Source: Allopontixanthobacter confluentis (GTDB lineage: Bacteria > Pseudomonadota > Alphaproteobacteria > Sphingomonadales > Sphingomonadaceae). Taken from it: a stretch of 64,000 nucleotides of DNA. The stretch covers positions 789,020 through 853,019 of the forward strand of contig NZ_WTYU01000002.1 of the NCBI RefSeq assembly GCF_009827615.1, written 5' to 3'. A program made the translations under genes and the position numbers. Shown here piece by piece: positions 62,741 through 64,000 of this stretch. Numbering within the stretch: position 1 is the first letter of the stretch; each line of letters opens with the position of its first letter. The notes beneath the pieces were generated by a model. The model was given only the letters and a program-made list of their open reading frames with translations, did not search any database and was not told where the DNA came from.

Positions 62741-62791
62741 ATGCTGTCGCCACGCCGCCGTGCTGCGGTCATAGCGAGAATTGCCAGATGA
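62741..62791 (+). CDS. Candidate 16-codon upstream ORF, coupled to coaBC
   Basis: ATG 62741 opens a frame encoding MLSPRRRAAVIARIAR, ending TGA at 62789-62791, which overlaps the coaBC start codon in ATGA form. A GGGGAG ribosome site lies about eight bases before its ATG, stronger than anything before coaBC itself. It may be a leader or coupling peptide. No homologue can be checked here. Confidence 0.45.
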   Translation: MLSPRRRAAVIARIAR

Positions 62792-64000
62792 GCGCGGGGG
62801 GAACGCCGCGTATCCTGCTGGTGGTGGGGGGCGGTATTGCCGCCTATAAATCGTGCGAGCTGGTGCGGCTGATCCGCAAGGCTGGCGGCGATGTCACCTG
62901 CGTGGTGACTGCCGGCGGCCAGCAATTCGTCACCCCCATGGCGCTGGCCGCGCTGAGTGAAAACCCTGTGCACACCACCTTGTGGGATCTGAAGAACGAA
63001 GCCGAGATGGGCCATATCCAGCTGAGCCGGGAGGCTGATCTGGTGGTGGTCTGCCCCGCAACGGCCGATTTGCTGGCCAAGATGGCAGCGGGCATTGCCG
63101 ATGATCTGGCGACCACGCTGATTCTGGCGACTGACAAGCCGGTGATGGCTGTGCCTGCCATGAATGTGCGGATGTGGCAGCATGATGCCACCCAGCGCAA
63201 CGTCACATGGCTGCGGCAGGCAGGCGTGCGGGTGGTAGAACCTGATGTAGGCCCGATGGCCTGCGGTGAATTTGGGCCGGGCCGGATGCCCGACCCGGAA
63301 GCCATCTGGGCGCAAATTGCTGAAATATTCGGCATGGCTCATGATTATGTTGCCCCTGCAGTCGAGGATTACGATGGCGAAGGCGACAGTGACTTCGAAG
63401 AGGACATCGAAGCGCTTGAGCCGGAACCTGAAATTGCAGCCAGAGGCGGCGGTTTTGGCGGCGGCTTTGGCGGCGGGAGCGGAGGCGGGCTGGGCGGCCT
63501 GCTGGCATCCCTCATCCCGCGCAGCACCCCCAAACGTGCGGCAGAGGAAATAGAGCAGGAATGGCTCGAGATGCCCGATGGCGCATGGCCAGAGGAAGGC
63601 GTCCCCGCGCCAGAAACAGGAGCTGAAACCGGGGCCGAGGCCGAAGCCGAAGCCGAAGCCGTGATCGAACCGGCAGCGGAACTCGCCAAGCCCGGTTTTT
63701 CCAGCCCGCTGCTCGCCACCAAGGGCAAGGCAGCGTCCGCGCCGCCAACCGACCCAGAAGCGATGAACCATCTGGTCATAACCGGGGCTGGCAAGGCCGC
63801 GCCGCAGCCGATCGAAGGTGACGAACATCGCATTACCATTGGCGATGGCGGGGCCGAAGAAAGCGGAAATGGCGCCAATGTAGAAGGCGAAAACGCGGAA
63901 GAACGGCTGGAATTTGATCCGCTCTATGGTCAGCCAGATTTCGATACCGATCCGGAACATCGCCCGCTTTACGGCAAGCATGTCCTGATCACTGCCGGGC
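62788..64000 (+). CDS. coaBC: CoaBC bifunctional phosphopantothenoylcysteine decarboxylase/ligase, right end missing
   Basis: The gene runs off the right edge; 404 codons are visible. Residues 1-180 are the decarboxylase: LLVVGGGIAAYKSCELVRLIRKAG, the His in MGHIQLSREADLVVVCPATADLLAKMAAGIADDL, AVPAMNVRMW and the catalytic Cys in MACGEFGPGRMP. Residues about 185-392 form an unusual linker of acidic, Gly-rich and Ala/Glu repeats. At about 393 the ligase domain begins with LYGKHVLITAG. Start ATG 62788 overlaps the upstream small ORF stop. Confidence 0.93.
   Translation, partial: MSAGGTPRILLVVGGGIAAYKSCELVRLIRKAGGDVTCVVTAGGQQFVTPMALAALSENPVHTTLWDLKNEAEMGHIQLSREADLVVVCPATADLLAKMAAGIADDLATTLILATDKPVMAVPAMNVRMWQHDATQRNVTWLRQAGVRVVEPDVGPMACGEFGPGRMPDPEAIWAQIAEIFGMAHDYVAPAVEDYDGEGDSDFEEDIEALEPEPEIAARGGGFGGGFGGGSGGGLGGLLASLIPRSTPKRAAEEIEQEWLEMPDGAWPEEGVPAPETGAETGAEAEAEAEAVIEPAAELAKPGFSSPLLATKGKAASAPPTDPEAMNHLVITGAGKAAPQPIEGDEHRITIGDGGAEESGNGANVEGENAEERLEFDPLYGQPDFDTDPEHRPLYGKHVLITAG

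Noticed and set aside
62701-63981. 426-codon minus-strand frame opposite coaBC
   Set aside because: Antisense shadow of coaBC; the plus-strand translation matches CoaBC motifs throughout.
1-64000. Mobile elements, CRISPR arrays, rRNA genes and prophage
   Set aside because: None found: no transposase-like proteins, no spaced repeats and no integrase or phage structural genes in any frame inspected.

Overview
The window is a contiguous piece of a GC-rich alphaproteobacterial chromosome, most likely from the Sphingomonadales (Erythrobacteraceae/Sphingomonadaceae type). This is inferred from protein character, from the dnaA-rpsT-mutM-ubiE-ubiB-coaBC order, from lineage-typical small families (DUF6481-, DUF6491- and CC_3452-like) and from CtrA- and GANTC-type sites. 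No database search was possible. Nearly all of the window is ordinary, densely packed chromosome: many genes overlap by ATGA or GTGA, and no insertion sequence, prophage, CRISPR array or rRNA operon is visible. One tRNA (Gly, GCC) is present.

Layout. 1-5050: the end of a GlsB-like membrane gene, then nrdA and nrdB (class Ia ribonucleotide reductase), separated by a PepSY-type membrane gene and a small hydrophilic gene. 5050-6290: an AT-richer three-gene cassette (RelE/ParE-like toxin, XRE antitoxin, DUF6941-like protein), the clearest accessory DNA. 6350-8500: DUF1294, a tiny membrane protein, a membrane-anchored thermonuclease and a sulfotransferase. 8580-12680: an argB-lipoprotein-YggT-folD-lipoprotein-MarC run. 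12700-14230: a Lon-N-domain protein and a thioredoxin-TPR protein on the minus strand. 14400-19320: tRNA-Gly, a TonB-dependent receptor with a possible Zur box, a saccharopine-dehydrogenase-like oxidoreductase, dcd, and an exported papain-like protein. 19380-27000: putA diverging from a MaoC dehydratase, followed by the tight DUF3604/parvulin/HupE cluster. 27100-35300: ftsH, DUF3667, rpoZ, a phospholipase D-type synthase, dnaB diverging from UPF0262, GH25, cdd. 35370-43270: M14 carboxypeptidase, DUF4136 lipoprotein, galE, rpmJ, a HAD hydrolase, a CC_3452-like protein diverging from an HxlR regulator, yifB/comM, and a ClpP-like exported protein. 43330-47280: the classical rpmH-rnpA-yidD-yidC-engB cluster plus DUF6481. 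47390-56440: nitroreductase, VOC protein, GST, S1/P1 nuclease, dapE, DAACS symporter, nth, dapB, sirtuin, GFA protein and a ThiF-type E1-like protein. 56460-64000: dnaA, rpsT, mutM, ubiE, ubiB, DUF4345, and coaBC running off the end.

Functionally, the window joins DNA replication and precursor supply (dnaA, dnaB, nrdAB, dcd, cdd), base-excision repair (nth, mutM), membrane protein biogenesis and quality control (yidCD, ftsH), lysine/diaminopimelate and arginine synthesis (dapB, dapE, argB), ubiquinone synthesis (ubiE, ubiB) and CoA synthesis (coaBC). The main points for follow-up are the toxin-antitoxin-DUF6941 cassette, the DUF3604/parvulin/HupE operon, an Arg-rich 16-codon upstream ORF coupled to coaBC, a coaBC with a roughly 200-residue low-complexity linker, a MutM lacking one zinc-finger cysteine, a hairpin plus T-run in the rpmJ leader, and a perfect CtrA-type box with a GANTC cluster upstream of nrdA.
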